A stretch of 64,000 nucleotides of DNA from Haliclona indistincta (GCA_964017065.1 OZ024786.1:1100888-1164887), one strand, 5' to 3'; positions 22,239 to 34,298 are shown, numbered from the stretch's first letter. A program made the numbers and translations. The notes: a model not told the origin generated them from the letters alone.

Positions 22239-23276
22239 TCAAGATGGATCAACACTTTTAAAATCATCATCTTCACTGGTAGCAGTAGGCTCTGCTGGAG
22301 GCAGCTCTTGGCTCTTACTTTCATCAGTTGGTTCGTTATTGACTTTCTCTGATGTTTGTTGATTTTGCCTACGTTTTCGCTTTTGGTAGCGCCGATACTT
22401 GTATCTTCCTAATACACAGAATATGATAGTCACTATTGTTCCAATGATAGTGGCAACTACTGCCATAGGTACTAGGATCACAGTAGCATAAGCCCATGTT
22501 CTGTCTGCACAGCGCCAACTCACATCAACATTCTCTTCCCAATCCGGGTCTTCGGGTATACCGGTGACAATCAGAGCTCGATAGTTTGAGCTGTATGGGA
22601 CGGGTACAGTGCACTCACCAGTTGTAGCAACAGAGCAGTTTGCAACTGATTCAAGATCTTCAGTTGAGTACTCAAATCGGTAGAATGACATTGTGAGATT
22701 TAATCGAAGAAATGGTCGGTTTGTGTAATGATTATTGTTGAAATAGACAAGATAATAGTCATCTTCATACTCTACTTGAAATGAGAAATGATGCTTAGGC
22801 TCAGAGCATGGCAAAGGTCCTTTCGAAAAGAAGCCAACAGCGAGATCAGTTGTAGGTTCTTCAACCTACTTATCAAATCTGGTCTTTCTCCTGATAAGAT
22901 AAAATACACCACCAGCTGAATCAGGTAGAGTACACAGCTCCAAGGTGAATTCAGAGTCAGGGTACAGATAGTAGCTCCAGTATCGGTAGTTGTTGTCAGC
23001 TATTGTCAGTTCGTTGTTGACAATGGTGAAATTGTTCTGGTCAGTGAGTTCAGGAGTATCTGTAATGAGATACAGAGAGGATCCTACACGGATTGACTGA
23101 TCTCTGAGAGTTACGCCGGCACAGAAAGAAGGGGATCCATAAGACACAATCCGTGTATCACCAGGAGAGAAGAACAAAGGTGATACTAAACCATATTGAA
23201 GGGCCCCAAGGCTAACTGCTACTATGACAATACTGAAAATAAAGAAAATGCCCAAAGCTGGTAGAAGAATTATCAT
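22239..23276 (-). pseudogene. Type I-like membrane protein with one in-frame stop
   Basis: Minus-strand frame open from 23276 to 22239 except for one TAG (about 22866-22868), after KTRFDK and before VEEPTTDLAVGFF. It starts with a hydrophobic signal/anchor (LLPALGIFFIFSIVIVAVSL), then two ectodomain blocks with a few cysteines (SPSFCAGVTLRDQ, LELCTLPD; PCSEP, CSVATTGEC), a membrane helix (ILVPMAVVATIIGTIVTIIF), a basic stretch (RYKYRRYQKRKRRQ) and an acidic tail ending DDDFKSVDPS. The ectodomain faintly recalls the APD1-4-type domains seen in early-animal membrane proteins; this is a guess. The ATG abuts the palindromic terminus of a foldback element, so the native 5' end may have been cut off. 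Nonsense mutation, readthrough and sequencing error are all possible. Confidence 0.65.
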
Positions 23277-23560
23277 TGCCGATCGGCAATGATATGTAGG
23301 GATGACCTCGAACTAAGATGGCGGCTACTGATGTGTGAAAATGAGTTTTCGCACATATCTCCACTGTTATACATTTCTACTGCATTTTCACTATCCCTAA
23401 GGGAATCTGAAGTGCGAGCGCTTGTAGGAAGTCTATGAAAGTCGCCGGGACTGCTTGCTTGTCGATGAAAATCAAGATGGCGACTCTCAGGGAGGCCGTT
23501 GAAGATCTTCGTTGTTGTAGCGTTTTTCGACATTCCAGACATCTAGGATTGATCAGGCGA
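23270..23560. mobile_element. Half copy of the 2.1-3.1 kb foldback family
   Basis: It starts with the palindromic TATCATTGCCGAT...GGCAATGATA and continues ATGTAGGGATGACCTCGAAC, GATGGCGGCTACTG and AAATGAGTTTTC, about 90 percent like 2857-3140. Only one arm is present. Confidence 0.85.
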
Positions 23561-25170
23561 TTGTTCTGAGCTTGGAAATACCTTTGGCGAAGCGAGCAGA
23601 CGTTTCTAAAGTGGTAAACAAAAATCGCCGCCCACGCGAATTGTTCATCTTCTTTCTTCTTTCAGTAAGCCTAGCGCTGTCCTGAGTGAACGAATCACTA
23701 CCAAACCTGCACAATTGCACGTGTATACATCTGGAATAGTGCACTTACTTCTTAGATAGGCATTAAACACTACCAGAAGCGAGTAATCCTTGAAAAACAT
23801 GGTTTTTAGGCCGTTTTGGACTGAAGACTCCATTAAATAATTAACCCTCTTGTCGCTTCTTATCATTGACTCCACCCACATCGGTTTTGCAGCTATCTTG
23901 ATCGATACTGCGTTTTGTCTCTGGTCTGGACGCTTCAGCGCGCAAGCCAGAGGTATGAAATTTGTGTAGAGCTGTACTATACTCTAATTAACACTGATCT
24001 GTTCGTTAAAGCTTCAGATGGCGGGTTAAAACTGACATGCCCAGACGTGAACACTGCATGAGTAGTAGCTCAAGTTACCGGCAGCAAGATTCTACGCACA
24101 GAAAGGTTCTTAGACCACGCAGCGTAAGGACTAGAAGCCACTGTGAGTGTGATATTGGCATCAACAGGATTCTACTAGGCGTGGTCCAACTATTTAGGCT
24201 TGCAGCATCATCATCGGATCGAGTCAGTGTCAGTATTAGTCTCTTCTTCATCCATATTACAGTACTAACAAGTATCATCATGTTGTCAAATCATACCTGG
24301 ACTTGATATTTGCTGTCTGCGTCCTCAACCTCTTTAACTATTTTAAACCTTTCATTGAATGATTGGTAATATCAAATGATTATTTTAAACCACACTCTTT
24401 ATACTCTCAAGACCCGTGCACGTTCACATCTGCATGCTAGACTAGTGTCTGCTGCTCACAGAGTTGTCAAAATGAAATAACATCTAACACTAATAAGTTC
24501 AAACTTCAAAAAAGTAACAGGAACAAGTAAAGTAAAAAAGCTTTAATAAAAAACTGAAAAGTGTAGGGATGACTCTTAAAAAAGGAAAGGAACAAGATGG
24601 GATGATGCTTGCAAAAGTAAAGGAACAAGATGGAATAATGCTTGCAAATGTAAAAGTCCCAAGTATCCCTACATCAGCGGCTTGAAGGAGGACGCAGTCC
24701 GATGGAATAATTGACGGTTCTAAATAACTAGAGGTATCTGTGTTTGGAGGACGCAGTCCGATGAAGTGCTTACCAGTTGCAAATAACGAAAGGTATCTGT
24801 GTTTGGAGGACGCAGTCCAATGAAGTAGTTGACAGTTGTAAATAACTAGAGGTATCTGTGTTTGGAGGACGCAGTCCGATGAAGTAATTGACGGTTGTAA
24901 ACAACTAGAGGTATCTGTGTTTTGGAGGACGCAGTCCGATGAAGTAATTGATGGTTGTAAAGGTATAGGAAGAGGATTCCGCATTTGTCAGTTGCACGTC
25001 GTCGCAGCAAGCCGCTGATGTAGGGATACTTGGGACTTTTACATTTGCAAGCATTTTTCCATCTTGTTCCTTTACTTTTGCAAGCATCATCCCATCTTGT
25101 TCCTTTCCTTTTTTAAGAGTTATCCCTACACTTTTCAGTTTTTTATTAAAGCTTTTTTACTTTACTTTTA
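23560..25170. repeat. Large interspersed repeat, copy 2
   Basis: Matches 3140-5330, without the 505-bp foldback and the extra 300 bp found there. It contains the hairpin/satellite element at 24525-25168. No coding sequence recognised. Confidence 0.75.
24525..25168. mobile_element. Hairpin element with internal 60-bp satellite, copy 2
   Basis: Arms of about 165 bp (24525-24690 and 25005-25168) start AAGTAAAGTAAAAAAGC and contain GTGTAGGGATGACTCTT and TATCCCTACATCAGCGG. The loop holds about five units of a roughly 60-bp repeat with GGAGGACGCAGTCCGATG. No transposase; a non-autonomous element with a tandem core. Confidence 0.9.
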
Positions 25171-25195
25171 TAATGAGAGGTATGCCTATGCATTT

Positions 25196-25440
25196 ACAGC
25201 AGCTGGAGTCACAGCAGTCACAGCAGTCACAGCAGTCACAGCAGTCACAGTCTTCACTAGAGTAGTGGACCTCACGTCTGTATCGCTTTGTGTATCCATA
25301 GCTGTAGCTACGACTGAAATTCCAACTGCCTCTTCCTCCTCCTCCTCCTCCTCCTCCACCAGCGGATCCTCCACCAGAAGGCATGATAGTATAGCACTAC
25401 ATGCAGTGAGTAGAATCAAGTCAAGTAGGTAGAAATAAAC
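25196..25440 (+). repeat. (TCACAGCAG)n and (CTC)n simple repeats
   Basis: Five or so 9-bp units at 25207-25252 and a CTC run at 25336-25360. A reading frame crosses both (VTAVTAVTAV, then a Ser run). Acceptor-like TTTACAG precedes it, but no domain supports a gene. Confidence 0.7.
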
Positions 25441-26380
25441 AGCTACTTACCTTTGAAATGCAATCCGGCAGTATAGCCAACTCTTTATGTACCTGTTTGT
25501 GCAGTGCTGATAATGCTGATGTAAAGGTGACCACATAGTGATATAGTCACTATCAGTTTACACTATACTGTATGTAGAGGGTCAGAGTTGAGTTATGTCA
25601 TGACCTTGCTTGTATAGTCACTATGATAAGCTTCCATAGTACTTTCCTTCTAATAATTTATTATCAAGGATTAATACGTATTTTGTTGTAGAAACACTTC
25701 AATAATAGCGACAAAATACTGCTATTATTTTGTTATTCTTATTTCATATTAATTTTCCAGGACTTAAAATCTTGTGCTGGTCCTTGCATTTTATGGCTGT
25801 CTATAGTCATTAATTGTATGTCTCACTATCAAATTTGACTGTTCCTGGCCTATTACATCATACTGTCTGTTCTCTATGGTTCTGCTGCTTTTATTCTCAA
25901 TATGAAAGCAGCAGAACCATTGAAGCATGCATTCAAAACTCACAGAGAGCTAGAAGCGATGGCATGATGACATCATCAGAACACACCTTATCACTGATAA
26001 TATTATTTCACTCATGCTCTCAACCACTAAAATATTTATAACCCCAAACACAACAAGATCTATGAGCGTATTCAAATTCCTCGTCCTGTTTTCCCATTAT
26101 CACTCCCCTCCCAATAATAAATAAATATTTATTATTAATTTTGATGTTTTAAAATTTTTGGTTTGTACTACAAATAAATTATTATGTGAATGTCAATTTT
26201 TCTCTTGTCTCTCATCAACTTGTGGTGATACATATCAGTAAAAAAATAGATTTTTGGCTCCAAGGTGCAAAAATAATTGCCAAAAATTATTAGATGTTAC
26301 ATAAAATTCTGTGCAAAATTACAAGTGTTCAGATGTCAGCTCCTAGTCCTCCTGTATGAGAGACAACTGATAAACACACA
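25441..26380. other. Intergenic downstream of ROCO copy 2
   Basis: No gene recognised. A hairpin at about 25874-25920 (GGTTCTGCTGCTTT and its complement) and a patch shared with 16830-16900 are the only structure seen. Confidence 0.5.
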
Positions 26381-26405
26381 CACAGTCATCTACTCCAACT
26401 CACCA

Positions 26406-29344
26406 TCAGATACTGATCTCACTGGCTAACTGATGCTCTCCTATCTCCTCTAGTGCAGTTCTCAGCACTGCCCACGATGGGATACCTTTCCGAGAGACAT
26501 GGTCTTGTTGCTGCAGCCACGATGATATCATCTCCATCATACAGTCACTAATGTCTCCATGTTGTTCCTTCTTAATCCTCTTTAGTGTAGGATAGAGCAG
26601 TCCTAGCTCAAGTCCTAGACTCTGCCAGTCAACTACCTTCTTCAAGAATTTCTTTACATCAACCAGATCATCAATACCTGTATAGAGGAGTACCACTGTC
26701 ACAACTTGTGTACATGTGTGTACTGTGACTCACTGAGGGTACTACAGGGGTCACCAGTAGCAGTTGTGTCACTTGGGAGATCCTCCTTCTTTAGCTCAGC
26801 CACCTCCTGTATACACCAGAGAAACACTATACCATCACATGCTCTAGTACAGCTTACCAGAGGATTCCTGCCTGCAAACAGACTCAGCTTGTCCAGATGC
26901 TCTCTCAGTTCTTTGTACACTAGTGAGTCCACCTTAGAGTGATGGCAGAGCTTTCGTACCTCATGGAGGAGGGGGGCAGGAACTGGCTGGTCAGCCATGA
27001 CAGGGTTGAGTAGCTGAGAGACGGAGGAGGAACTAAGCTGGTGATATGGGTCAAAGGGAAGCGATTGGACTCTAAAGAAACTACGCCCATCTTGATAACT
27101 GGGAACCACTGACTTGCGGAGGAGGACACATTGAGCGACGTGATGGATGTCGAATAGGTCAGAGTCGGGCAGGTTATCCAGAGGGTATCGCTGGATGAGA
27201 TCAGGAGAGATGAGGAACTCACGTACATTGAGACGAGGGCAATACTGCTGTTGGAGGTACCGAACTAGACCAATGAGAGAACTGCGTAGTTCAGCATGCT
27301 CAATTGGAGTGGAGTCATTGCATGACATTGCCACCAACACACATCGGTTGTTGTCAAGGAGCTCTATCACCGTTGTGATGTCATCATAATTTCTCCAAAA
27401 GATGCCATTCCTCCACACTCTGCACACACGATGGAGACCTTGACTGGCTAGAGGGAACTTGTAAGCCACTGAGAGGAGGAGAACGTGAAGAAAACGAGAG
27501 CTAAAGAACTCGTATGGATCCACACACCCCAGACACCAGCCAAACTCAAGCGCTCCATGCTGGACGAGGCTGTCTGGTCGCTCTGACTGAACGAGACCAG
27601 GGAAGAATAGAAGATCAGCTTTAGAGTGAGGGGGTGTGGTCTGGAGGTTGGTGTTCTCTAGTACTGAGGGCTCAACTCGTCGACAGAAATCCAGTGACTG
27701 AAGAAATCCGACAAGCATATCTGTGTTGTGGTGAGGGAATACACTAAGTAGGCTGGAGGTGGATACTATGCCAGTGTTGCTGGCAAGAATGTCACGATGC
27801 TCTTTGAATTGACGAGGGGCAAACAGTGTTCCATTGATTTCATTTAGAAAGGCGTTTGTCTTGACTACAACCCAGCTGGAGTGGGGATGGTGTATGAAAA
27901 GGATGAGACCTTTATCACTGAGTGTGGTCAGGATCTCAGTGAGGACAGACTGGTCGCTAGGAAGAGAAGAATCGTTTTCTTTATCAAATGCAGAGACTAG
28001 ATCGTGTAGTGTACAGCCTACAACTGTCAGCTTCGTACGAAGGAATGCGTAGACGACGTGACTATAGTAGTGGATGATGGGCTGACTGGCAGTGATGGCT
28101 TTCTGGCTGTTGGCGAGTATGGTGATCAAACGACGTGAAGCATCAGTGTTGGGTCTGCGACAGTCCATAACAATGCACCCAACATACTCTTGTCGCTTTA
28201 CTCTTCTGGTAGCTATGATGGTCTGCAGCAGTGAGCTCTTCTCCTCCACTGATGATGTGACCTGGTCGGCATGGCTGCCCACGATCAACACGTGTGACCG
28301 TCCCTCTGCTGTGTTGCAGGCATTGTCGATAAAGCTTAGCCAGTAGTGGAGTGACTGACAGATACTCTCGTTGCTCTTACGCAGGTCTATCAAACAGACA
28401 AACATGGCTGCTGACGTTCGCATCACTTGCTCGAGTACGGCAGCATGACTGGAGTAGTATTCTTGCTGTCCGGCGAAATCGTACACGACAAAGTTGCCCA
28501 GCTGCTCACTCTGGATGTGGTGTGGAACGATCCCTGCCGTGTAGCGTTCGACATTAGCAACACAGTCTACAGGTACATCAGAACTAGCTCTACTAGCTAG
28601 GTGAACGAGGTGCTTAGCTGTGGTAGTCTTGCCTGCTCCACTGTCTCCTGTTAGAATCAGTTTAGTGAACGTGTGCACTGGGAAGGCTGTCCTGCACTCT
28701 TCGAATGGTTCAAATAGTTTGATGATGTCATAGTGCATACTAGCATAGGATAATGCAGTGCGGCCTAACTTGTCCTTAGTCAGTGGATTTACTTGTCCAG
28801 TTGACAACAGATATTTCACAATGTGGGCGTGGTCAAAAACACAAGCAAGTTGAAGTGGTGTCCACGTCCGGCCACCAGCTGTGTCGTCACATGATGGGTT
28901 ACAGTGTTTCTCTCTGATGAGGTACTGAGCAATGTTGATTTGACCAATACGACAAGCTAAGTGAAGTGGTGTCCATCCATTATTGTCCTTCTTCATAGGG
29001 TCGCACTGTAGTTCAGTGATGAAATATTTGACAACCTCGACGTGTCCATTGTAGGCGGCATAGTGCAACGGAATCCGTTTCGCGCTGTCCTTACTGTTGG
29101 CGGCGCAGTAGTACACAGACACTAGCGCAGTAATGACATCTCCCCAGCCCCAGTACGCAGCTAGGTGGACTAGAGTTACCATACTGGAACAAAATCCAAC
29201 AAAGACTGGTAACTTGAATGTTGTCGTGATGGTACGGACAGCTTGTAGTGGTATGCGGGGTAGTAGTTGCTCCGCCATCAGCTTGTTCCCTCTCTTGAAC
29301 GCGCTAATGCAATCTTCCTCATCGTGTTGTTGTTCAGCCATCAT
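26406..29344 (-). CDS. ANK-Roc-COR-Death protein (ROCO family), intact copy 2
   Basis: Three exons (29344-26858, 26806-26734, 26695-26406) give 949 residues. Introns are 51 and 38 nt with GT-AG ends; the Death domain is reached only through the second splice. Residues about 45-200 are four or so ankyrin repeats (PLHYAAYNGHVEVVKYF). About 230-400 is a Roc GTPase: GDSGAGKTTTAKHL (P-loop), YDFAGQQEYYSSHA (switch II), LIVGSHADQV (G4 region). About 430-560 is a COR-like winged helix (LTEILTTLSDKGLILFIHH). A linker follows, then a Death domain (853-949: DDLVDVKKFLKKVVDW, LGLELGLLYPTLKRI, WLQQQDHVSRKGIPSW). This is DAPK-like without the kinase. Expected role: GTP-regulated cytoplasmic scaffold bridging an ankyrin-bound partner to Death-domain signalling. 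Start chosen at MMAEQQHDEED, the first Met shared with copy 1. Confidence 0.92.
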
Positions 29345-29490
29345 GAATAGCACACCCACCAACTCCGCCCAGATCACGGATAATACACATCACTTCCTTT
29401 GTCCATTCTATCATTCTGTTTTTTTTTACAGTATACAATACACGAATTTTACTCGGTTACAAATTTCTAGTTACGCCCCTGATGAGGAAT

Positions 29491-30616
29491 GGTGTGTGTT
29501 GACCCAGATGTGAGATGGTGAATCACTGTGTGTTAATTAAGCCAGGAAAACCCAAACTATTCTTTCTTGCTGCCCTTTGCACAATATAATCTACAGTGTC
29601 CTGGCTATTACTTGCCCGTTTTACAAGGAAAATGGGTGTACCCGGCCTACACTCCAATAGCACTTGCCGTATTTGGAACAAAATTATTTCGTACTCGGCA
29701 ATCACGAGAGACCCACTTAGAGGTGGGTGGGTTGTGGGGAGGGCGTGAGGTGGCATTTTTTTGGCGCTCTGGCCAAAGGATATGTATCTTCTTCCATCGC
29801 TCTTGCTGGTAGGGGATTTTTGCCGAAATCGTGTTTTCTCATTAAATATTCGCCCCTCTGTAACTTACAGACAGAGACCTTTTTGCATATTAATGAGCGA
29901 CTTTCTTTTATCTGCAGCTCGTGACAGAGCAACGCTAGCAGCGTGAAACTCGCTTTGATGCATCAATGAGTGTGTCTCAATGTATAATGCAGCTTGAAAC
30001 GTTGCACAATATTCTACACCAAGGAATAATGTAGGAACAATCGACATCGTACGGATACGTATTTTTCACGCCAAAAATCTCTCCTGACTAACTGTGCAGC
30101 AAAGCTTACCAGCTGAAATTCGACTCTTATAAACCATTGCTAGGTGCTGACGAAGAGTTTTGTTGACCCACGCTGAACGTAGCTGTTCTATGCATCGACA
30201 AACATGGACGTCACTGCAAAATCAGCCATGATCTAGAATGTAAAAGTGTTTTTTCTTAAAATCAGAAAAGTAAATGCAGAAAACTCTTCGTCAGCACCTA
30301 GAAATGGTTTATAAGAGTCGAATTTCAGCTGGTAACCTTTGCTGCACGGTTAGTCAGGAGAGATTTTGGCGTGAAAAATACGTATCCGTACGATGTCGAT
30401 TGTTCCTACATTATTCCTTGGTGTAGAATATTGTGCAACGTTTCAAGCTGCATTATACATTGAGACACACTCATTGATGCATCAGAGCGAGTTTCACGCT
30501 GCTAGCGTTGCTCTGTCACGAGCTGCAGATAAAAGAAAGTCGCTCATTAATATTCATAAAAACGGGTATACCGCCACCTTAATGTCTAATCATTGTTAGC
30601 TGGTTATGTGTTTTAC
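29491..30616 (+). repeat. Duplicate of 14378-14460 split by a 1.05-kb insertion
   Basis: 29491-29534 matches 14378-14423 and 30583-30616 matches 14424-14460, contiguous in the other copy. The insertion is therefore about 29535-30582. TTAA occurs at both junctions (TGTTAATTAA and CCTTAATG), which would fit a TTAA target, but terminal inverted repeats are not obvious. Confidence 0.8.
29878..30560. mobile_element. Foldback with arms of about 285 bp
   Basis: 29878-30165 is the near-perfect reverse complement of 30272-30560 (for example CTGCAGCTCGTGACAGAGCA against its complement near 30520). The loop is about 105 bp. Mirror ORFs on both strands are palindrome artefacts. It forms the core of the 1.05-kb insertion. 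Confidence 0.9.
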
Positions 30617-30754
30617 AGACATGCCAACCCTTTTTTCACAAAGGAGTGACACACTCAATCAAAATGAGTGAGATTAGGGTAAAATGAGTGAGACATGCTT
30701 TCAGGGGTTTCAAATTTTAATAATTCACATGACATGCGTATGATGATACTGTTC

Positions 30755-31099
30755 TCAGTTTTTGTGAGCACGATTGTATTGTCTTGTTGCTTTCTTTGCT
30801 GTTTCCAAGACAGTAGATGGTGGTTCAAATGTGGTAAATGATTCAGAATTGGAGGCCAGTTTTACTTTGAGAATACTTCCCAATGTGCCATCAAGCTTAA
30901 GGTTTGAGCGAAACACTGTTTTGTTCTTTGTTACCATGCTAAAAACGCGCTCTTCATCAGCATTTGAATGGGGAATAACAAGTACTAATCGTGCAACTTT
31001 TGCAAGTTTGGGAAATCGTAACATGCCATCAACTCCTCTGAGGCCACTCAAGATATGCCCATATTGTGTCCATTCGATGATACTGTGTCTTCTCTTCAT
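30755..31099 (-). pseudogene. hAT-family transposase, C-terminal dimerisation fragment
   Basis: The minus-strand ORF contains FPKLAKVARLVLVIPHSNAD then EERVFSMVTKNKT, the conserved hAT C-terminal dimerisation motif. DDE core and zinc finger are absent, so it is a fragment of about 110 residues of a protein usually over 500 long. It lies beside low-complexity sequence (31240-31440). Confidence 0.85.
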
Positions 31100-31239
31100 C
31101 TATGACTATAGCAGACTTCAATTACAATACACTCTCTGGGACTTCCTTGAACTACTGCCCTCTTCAAGTTCAGAATCACTTGTTATTGTTGAAGCCATTG
31201 ATTATTAACACAGCAGAGTACTCAGTACACCTAGTAGTT

Positions 31240-31440
31240 AGATATTCAACAAGCCAGCCTTGGTACTGTAGCCGCAGTGCTGTGCAACACAAGGCAGCAG
31301 TATAGCAGCAGTATAGTATAGCAACACTTAGTATAGTATAGCAACTGCCTTGTGCTGTTGCAACACAAGGCAGCAGTATAGTATTGCAACACTAAGCAAC
31401 AGTGTTACAGCACAAAGCAACACTACTGGTAAACAGCGTA
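31240..31440. repeat. Low-complexity GCAACACAAGGCAG / AGTATAGTATAG block
   Basis: Short motifs (CAACACAAGGCAGCAGTATA) repeat two or three times in direct and inverted orientation (CCTTGTGCTGTTGCAACACAAGG forms a hairpin). Nothing coding. Confidence 0.7.
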
Positions 31441-31769
31441 AATAAACCTGCATCTGCATTCATGGAGCAACTTGTAATTATACTAAGTTAGGAGGAAGGT
31501 GCTTGCAGTGCCAGGGCTGCTTGGATGTGTAGTAATTGCAAGGCCACGAGATGATTCGGTGGTCCATGAAGATAAAAAAGAAAGGGTGCATGAAGAGAAA
31601 GTGTACTGGTCAATTACAGTGCTTCCAGCTTAGAGAGTCCAATTTTGATATTTTCACATATTATGCTGTAAAAATTTTATCAAAGGTGATACAATCCTCA
31701 AATCTGGTCTGAAGTATGGTATAGCATTGTAGATTATGTGCATCTAATATTACAGCTCACAACCAACTA
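31441..31769. other. Intergenic
   Basis: No recognised gene or repeat structure. Confidence 0.4.
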
Positions 31770-32127
31770 TACATAGCTCCAGAGCGAACTCGCACGTCGT
31801 TCAGATTTCAATGTTACGCCCACTGCAGATCATGCTTGTTCCAATTGGTTGGCAAAAGCTGTTTCAAGCTGCAATAACTGCGGCAAAAGACATTGTAGCG
31901 ACAATCTGACTGCTGCTATCGTCGTTTCTACTATCTAGGAATCCATAAGACACTTTTCAACTGACTGACGTCTATAGACCACTTGGGCGCTAATATATAG
32001 CCGTAATAATTCTAATGCGCGTCATAGGTACCACGCCCTCGTCTGCCACGAGTTTTCGAAAAAGAGGCCTAGGGTGTACCACAGCGCTGCTGGGATTTCG
32101 CTAATACTGTTTGTAGCACTGTTACTT

Positions 32128-34253
32128 ATGGCTCTTAGTCATCTTTCGGGACTGTCTTTGCCAGATAAACGAAGATATTGGGAGAAAGTGGAGCAGTTTT
32201 CTAAGAGGAAGTTTGAAGACTGTCTAGATCCGTATCAAATCCCTGATAATAAATGGATTGATGATCTTTCTCTATGGCCACCGGTCGAATTTGGGAATAT
32301 TTATTCGTACTTGATTAAAACTCCCGGGATATACACTCAAGAGACCATGCAAGCCTACAAGAGCCTTGAGGCTTATAATTATTACAGCAGGTGAGCCCCT
32401 GTAGCAAGCTACAAGCTATCATTAACATTATTTTACAATGTTCTTTTTTAGTGGATGGGTACAGACTGTGTTCTATTGCTCAGTTGAATCTAATAGTGAC
32501 GTGTGCTTGCTGAGGGCTAAAGTGAAACCCTCACAGAGGGTGACCAATTCACCACACAATGCATGGGTTGCAACAGAGAAGAAGTCAGGAGTGGTTTTGA
32601 CTGCGCACTGTACTTGTATGGCTGGGTAAGTTTGATTACTACTATAATAATCAAACATTTAGCTTTTTATTTATTACAGATGTGGAGAAGTGTGTTCACA
32701 CGTAGCAGCCACGCTGTTTAAAGTTGAAGCATGTATACGACTTGGTATAGCAACAAAGACTTGCACTTCTCTGCCATGTTTATGGAACCAGACTTTTTCA
32801 TCAACAGTCAGTGTAATAATCTATGTTGTATACCAATTATTATTTTGATTCTATGCAGGTTGAAGCTGCTCCAGTCTACATGATTAATTTCCGAAGACCT
32901 AGCAGGAAAAGAAGTGCCGACGGCACCATTTTGCCGATAATATGCACTGAAGCTGACTATCGTCCACGCATATCCAAAATGGATCTCTTGCGAAAGATTT
33001 ATTCTGCTTATCCTTCTGCTGCTGTTTTCAAATGTGTGCCGGAATTTAACCTGCAACCAGACCGAAACAGGCCTTCTTGCTCTTCTACAACAGCACCTGA
33101 GCATGCATCTGAAAGTCAAACTTCAGCTGTAGAGCCTCTCACTTCACAACCTGAACCTACACCTGAGTCTCCATCTGAGCCTCTTACTTCAACACCTTTA
33201 TCTATCTCCTCTTCTTCACAACCACAAGATATTCCACCTGTGTTATCAGAAGGTATTGAAGACTGTGGCACTGTCAGTGGTGGTCATTTACCAGCTTTGT
33301 TGTGTACAATGTATGATTCCCAGTCGTCAGAGTGGAGCGAAGAGGAACTTAGGGAGAGATGCTTAACAGAATTCAAAGACATCAGAGTTAGTAGGTCTCA
33401 AGCATTACATCTTTTCGAGTCAACTAAGCAACAAGCCTCTTCGGAGTTGTGGTTTGAGCATAGAATGGGGCGCATTACAGCTTCGTATATGCACGATGCA
33501 TTTAAGCATACTGGCCGCAAATACCCATCACCGCTATTGAAGTCTATCTTGCGGTATTCTTCTGTCAACCCTGAAATTCCTGCACTTAAATGGGGACGAG
33601 AAAATGAGGAAAGGGCAAGAAATGCATACCTTCAACAACAGTGCACAAGTCATGCTAACTTAAACATTTCACTGTCTGGCTTTGTCGTTAACCCTGCTTT
33701 CCCCTACCTTGGTGCTAGTCCTGATGGTATTTGCTCTTGTGATTGCTGTCCGTCTCGTTTACTTGAAATAAAGTGCCCTTACAAATATCGCTTTGAGGTG
33801 CCAACATCAGCAAGAGCTTTGTCTGACAAGCAATACTGTCTTGAATCAAGTAGCAACGGTGCTATTCTTAAAACAAAGCACAAGTACTACTCACAGGTGC
33901 AAGGTCAACTTCTTGTAACCGGATTCCAAAGGTGTGATTTTGTGTGCTGGACAACTGAAGGTATCTTTGTGCAAAGCATTGAAAAGGACAAGGCATTTAC
34001 TACTGCTATGTTACAGAAGCTGAGAATGTTTTTCTCTAAATACATACTCCCAGAACTTCTGACTCGGAAGGTTAAAGCAGATGCTGAAGCACCTAATTCT
34101 ACTGTCAAGTATTGTTACTGTAATAGTGAGGCTGAAGGCAAGATGATCGAGTGTGAAAATCCCAGTTGCTCACGTGTTTGGTTTCATTTCTCGTGTGTTG
34201 GAATCAAACGTACTCCAAGGGGAAGTTGGTACTGTAAAGACTGTAAACCCTAG
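32128..34253 (+). CDS. Transposon-encoded SWIM / YqaJ nuclease / PHD protein
   Basis: Four exons (32128-32390, 32452-32625, 32680-32806, 32859-34253) join in frame to about 650 residues. Exons 2-3 form a SWIM zinc finger split by an intron (CTCMAG, then CGEVCSHVAA; CxC...CxH). A Ser/Pro/Glu-rich linker follows. Next is a YqaJ-type recombinase/exonuclease domain (SSELWFEHRMGRITAS, LKWGRENEERA, YLGASPDG, LLEIKCPYKYR), with the D and ExK of the PD-(D/E)xK nuclease core. The C terminus is a PHD finger (YCYCNSEAEGKMIEC, WFHFSCVGI, WYCKDC). Role: likely the accessory nuclease of the transposon, with the PHD finger possibly directing it to chromatin. Start at MALSHLSGLSLPDKRRYW; an upstream hydrophobic extension is less likely. 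Confidence 0.88.
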
Positions 34254-34298
34254 GCTAGCTAGTACTTTTTGTCTATTCAATTTTCAACATAATTATTA

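Noticed and set aside
25157..25419. Gly-rich and Glu/Val-rich ORFs
   Set aside because: Driven by (TCACAGCAG)n and (CTC)n repeats.
30393..30599. Matching small ORFs at 29865-30047 (minus) and 30393-30599 (plus)
   Set aside because: Identical peptides arise because the two loci are inverted arms of one palindrome.
32074..32127. Hydrophobic N-terminal extension (LILFVALLLMALSHL) as a signal peptide of the YqaJ protein
   Set aside because: It starts from a non-ATG codon and a secreted SWIM/PHD nuclease is implausible; the internal ATG at 32128 is preferred.
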